This document shows, piece after piece, positions 61,712-64,000 of a DNA stretch of 64,000 nucleotides (its first letter is position 1; every line of letters begins with the position of its first letter). Below the pieces are notes generated by a model, which saw only the letters and a list, made by a program, of their open reading frames with translations, ran no database searches and was not told the DNA's origin. The translations under genes and the position numbers were made by a program. The stretch covers positions 1 through 64,000 of the forward strand of contig CAIRYK010000075.1 of assembly GCA_903882805.1 (NCBI GenBank), given 5' to 3'. This DNA comes from an uncultured Bacteroidota bacterium. GTDB taxonomy: Bacteria; Bacteroidota; Bacteroidia; Chitinophagales; Chitinophagaceae.

Positions 61712-62248
61712 TTACAAGTCGGTTTGTACGTTTATTATTCGTTTTTGCAGCATTGCCCGCGCCTTGTTCAGTTGCGATTTTGAGGTTCCTTCCGATATTT
61801 CCAGCAGTCCGGCTATTTCTTTATGGCTCATATCCTCTACTACATAAAGGTTGAACACAGTGCGATACCCGGGCGGCAGCTCTATTATGTACCTGTAAAT
61901 CTCGGCGGCGCTCATACGGCCTATAATGTCATTGTCGGCCACTACATCCATTGCCCCTGTGTCGGGCGATAGCTGCAATCCGCCTTTCTTTCGCAAAAAT
62001 GCAAGGCACTCATTAACCATTATCTTCTTCAGCCACGGCCCCACACTACCCGGCCCGCTATAGTCGAACCGGTCTATTTTATTGAAAAAGTTGTAAAACC
62101 CATTCAGCATCATTTCTTCGGCATCGTGCAGGTTTTTCAGGTAGCGCATACACACCATAAGCATTGCGTCGGCATAGGCATCCCAAAGGTATTTCTGCGC
62201 TTTTCGGTCGTGGCGTCGGCAACCCTCTATGGCTTTTTCCTCGGTCAT
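61712..62248 (-). CDS. ECF-subfamily RNA polymerase sigma factor
   Basis: 178 aa. Region 2: Y-L-W-D-A-Y-A-D-A-M-L-M-V-C-M-R-Y-L, D-A-E-E-M-M-L-N-G-F. Region 4: L-P-P-G-Y-R-T-V-F-N-L-Y-V-V-E-D-M-S-H-K-E-I-A-G-L-L-E-I-S-E-G-T-S-K-S-Q-L-N-K-A-R (helix-turn-helix). Typical length. First gene of a three-gene minus-strand operon with the anti-sigma-like and envelope proteins, so probably an envelope-signal response. Confidence 0.92.
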   Translation of the reverse strand: MTEEKAIEGCRRHDRKAQKYLWDAYADAMLMVCMRYLKNLHDAEEMMLNGFYNFFNKIDRFDYSGPGSVGPWLKKIMVNECLAFLRKKGGLQLSPDTGAMDVVADNDIIGRMSAAEIYRYIIELPPGYRTVFNLYVVEDMSHKEIAGLLEISEGTSKSQLNKARAMLQKRIINVQTDL

Positions 62249-62456
62249 GAATCGTGTGTAGCTATTTGTGTATAGTAATATATGCCTTTTCTGGCCCTAA
62301 GGTTGCCCGGACTGCAAAAAATAATTTCTTTTTACCCGCTAAGCGCAAAAGCAGGAAACAATAAGGTAATAATCAGTTAACACGGTGTTTTAATTGGGGT
62401 CATACGACCCAAATAATTTTACACCCTCTTATACTGTTTTTTAAAATGATGTTGTT

Positions 62457-64000
62457 ATGAAGAAAATTGCCCTAATTGTGCTGCTTTATTTTATAAATGT
62501 ACCGCTTGTTTTTTGTCAGGATGTGTACACTTATGTAAACAATACCGCGGGCATACCCACCTATGTAGACCCTCTGATACCTGTATTTACCAACCTTACC
62601 GCCATAGGCACAGGCGTTACTACGCCCTGCACCTGGGGTTTTAGCGGTATTACAGGTTTCACCGGACTTACCTATTCTACAGCGGGCCCCTGTATAGATA
62701 TTACGCTTACTGCTACGCCTGGTTATACTATAGATGTTACTGGCTTTACCGCCGGCCTGCGCCGGTCTACCACCGGCCCAACGCTGGCCCGCCTGGCCTA
62801 TAGCACAGACGGCATATCGTGGACCGATGAAGGGATAGACCATGTGCCGCTCAACGCCGGATGCGCTACATCGCCCGCCGGAACAACGCTGGCCAGTTGG
62901 AGTCCGTTTTATGTTACCAATCCTACGCTGCATTTCCGCATTTACCCTTATGCAGCATCGGGCATGGGCGGAACAATACAGATATACGGATTGAGCATCA
63001 TTGGTTCAGTGCGGTTGTTGTGCACGCCGCCTGTTGTTAGCGTTTCGCCAGCAGCGGCAACCATCTGCAGCGGCAGCAGCGTAGCGCTTACCGGTAGCGG
63101 GGCAGGTCTGGGCGGCGTTTACACCTGGAGTCCGGGCACAGGCTTGTCGGCTACCACAGGCGTCACAGTTACAGCCAGCCCCACAGCCACTACTACCTAT
63201 ACCGTTATTGGTACAACATCGGTAGGGTGCAGCGACACCACTACTGCAGTGGTAACCGTAAACCCACTGCCTGCCACAACCATTACCCCATCTGGTCCGC
63301 TAACATTTTGTATCGGCGATACCGTGCGGCTTATTGCGCCTTCCGGCTTAGGCTATACATACCAATGGAACAATGCATTCGGAGCCATACCCGGCGCTAC
63401 CAATCAATATTTTACTACTGGAGCCACAGGCATTTATACCGTAGATGTGACAAATGGTTTTGGCTGCACTGCTTCCAGCTCCGCCGCAATAGTTACTGCC
63501 GTGAGCCTGCCTGTAATTACAGTTAGTCCGGCAGGAGGCAGTATATGCCTGGGCGGCGGCGGATTGTCGCTTACTGCAAGCGGAGCCGGCCTAGGCGGCG
63601 CTTATGCATGGGGCCCTACCACTGGCCTTACACCAGCATTTGGCCCTACAGTACTGGCCAACCCTACCGCAACCACCACTTATACCATTACCGGCACATC
63701 TGTGATAGGCTGCGTGGGTACTACTACAGTTACGGTTACCGTAAATCCTGCGCCTCCGGCAACAGTGGTTGCCTCCGGTCCGCTTACTTTTTGCGCCGGC
63801 GACGAGGTGACGCTTACCGGACCGGTAGGCTACAGCTACCAATGGTATAACGGCCCCGGACTGATAGCGGGCGCTACCAATAATACTTACATAGCTACAT
63901 CATCGGGCGCCTACCGGCTGGTAGTCACCAATAGTTTTGGCTGTAGTACCACCAGCTCGGTGAATACAGTGAACACACTTCCTGCCCCAACAGCGTTGAT
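62457..64000 (+). CDS. secreted PKD/Ig-like repeat protein, 3' end outside window
   Basis: Open from ATG 62457 to the right edge with no stop (514 codons). Signal peptide about 1-19 (M-K-K-I-A-L-I-V-L-L, ending F-C-Q). Residues ~20-185 form a unit with T-G-F-T-A-G-L-R-R-S-T and L-H-F-R-I-Y-P. From ~200 alternating modules follow: I-C-S-G-S-S-V-A-L-T..Y-T-W-S-P..T-T-T-Y-T-V-I-G-T, then F-C-I-G-D-T-V-R-L..Y-Q-W-N-N, and the pair repeats. This is the usual layout of Bacteroidota surface proteins with a C-terminal sorting domain, which would lie beyond the window. Confidence 0.85.
   Translation, partial: MKKIALIVLLYFINVPLVFCQDVYTYVNNTAGIPTYVDPLIPVFTNLTAIGTGVTTPCTWGFSGITGFTGLTYSTAGPCIDITLTATPGYTIDVTGFTAGLRRSTTGPTLARLAYSTDGISWTDEGIDHVPLNAGCATSPAGTTLASWSPFYVTNPTLHFRIYPYAASGMGGTIQIYGLSIIGSVRLLCTPPVVSVSPAAATICSGSSVALTGSGAGLGGVYTWSPGTGLSATTGVTVTASPTATTTYTVIGTTSVGCSDTTTAVVTVNPLPATTITPSGPLTFCIGDTVRLIAPSGLGYTYQWNNAFGAIPGATNQYFTTGATGIYTVDVTNGFGCTASSSAAIVTAVSLPVITVSPAGGSICLGGGGLSLTASGAGLGGAYAWGPTTGLTPAFGPTVLANPTATTTYTITGTSVIGCVGTTTVTVTVNPAPPATVVASGPLTFCAGDEVTLTGPVGYSYQWYNGPGLIAGATNNTYIATSSGAYRLVVTNSFGCSTTSSVNTVNTLPAPTAL

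Noticed and set aside
1..64000. tRNA genes
   Set aside because: Occurrences of GTTCGA were checked and all lie inside protein genes without flanking cloverleaf structure.

Overview
The window is bacterial and almost certainly from the Bacteroidota, probably a Chitinophagaceae-like gliding bacterium. The evidence is threefold. Five complete or 5'-partial genes plus one gene fragment end in type IX secretion (T9SS, Por) C-terminal sorting domains, and a gldH gliding lipoprotein gene is present. Several promoters carry the Bacteroidota -7 element TAnnTTTG. Families largely confined to this phylum (HmuY, DUF4476, DUF6686-like) are also present. No rRNA, tRNA, CRISPR array, prophage or plasmid backbone was found.

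Layout: 1-3475 is the 3' part of a T9SS-exported Ig-like repeat protein whose first ~1.1 kb is near-identical 219-bp tandem units. 3639-5069 is glycyl-tRNA synthetase. 5588-13297 is a minus-strand haem/iron island: a T9SS-exported HmuY-like protein, a lipoprotein CbiX-type chelatase, a PepSY membrane protein, a small CxxC protein, a frameshifted TonB-dependent receptor, an HmuY lipoprotein, then a membrane-anchored HMA-like protein and a lipoprotein that looks like an exported truncated haemoglobin. 13687-21051 is a 2454-aa adhesin-like protein (glycine-rich, LamG and Ig-like domains, T9SS tail). 21420-28132 holds two NHL-propeller T9SS proteins around an EnvC-like protein, yicC and gldH. 28534-45629 is mostly housekeeping or hypothetical: VWA protein, cysS, threonine aldolase, a UDG-like protein, an atypical Nramp, cphA, a nitrilase, a CPA1 antiporter, a DUF4476 protein, clpX and a 58-aa gene. 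45848-53199 carries a di-haem peroxidase pair, hddA and gcvP.

53511-57786 is a compact photorepair cluster: Cry-DASH, DUF2805, flavin reductase, a second photolyase/cryptochrome and DUF2256. A palindrome flanks the -7 box in front of it, and tspO lies downstream. Between them sits a REP-associated tyrosine transposase (RAYT) gene, frameshifted in an A-run and bracketed by REP palindromes, with part of the element duplicated in tandem. 59714-62248 is an ECF sigma / anti-sigma-like / envelope protein operon. 62457-64000 is the 5' part of another secreted repeat protein.

The most interesting parts are the haem island (exported globin, outer chelatase, a T9SS HmuY beside a lipoprotein HmuY), the RAYT/REP locus, and an undescribed ~157-bp dispersed element present in two inverted copies (5355-5511 and 39542-39697). 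Functions are read from sequence motifs only; no database search was possible.
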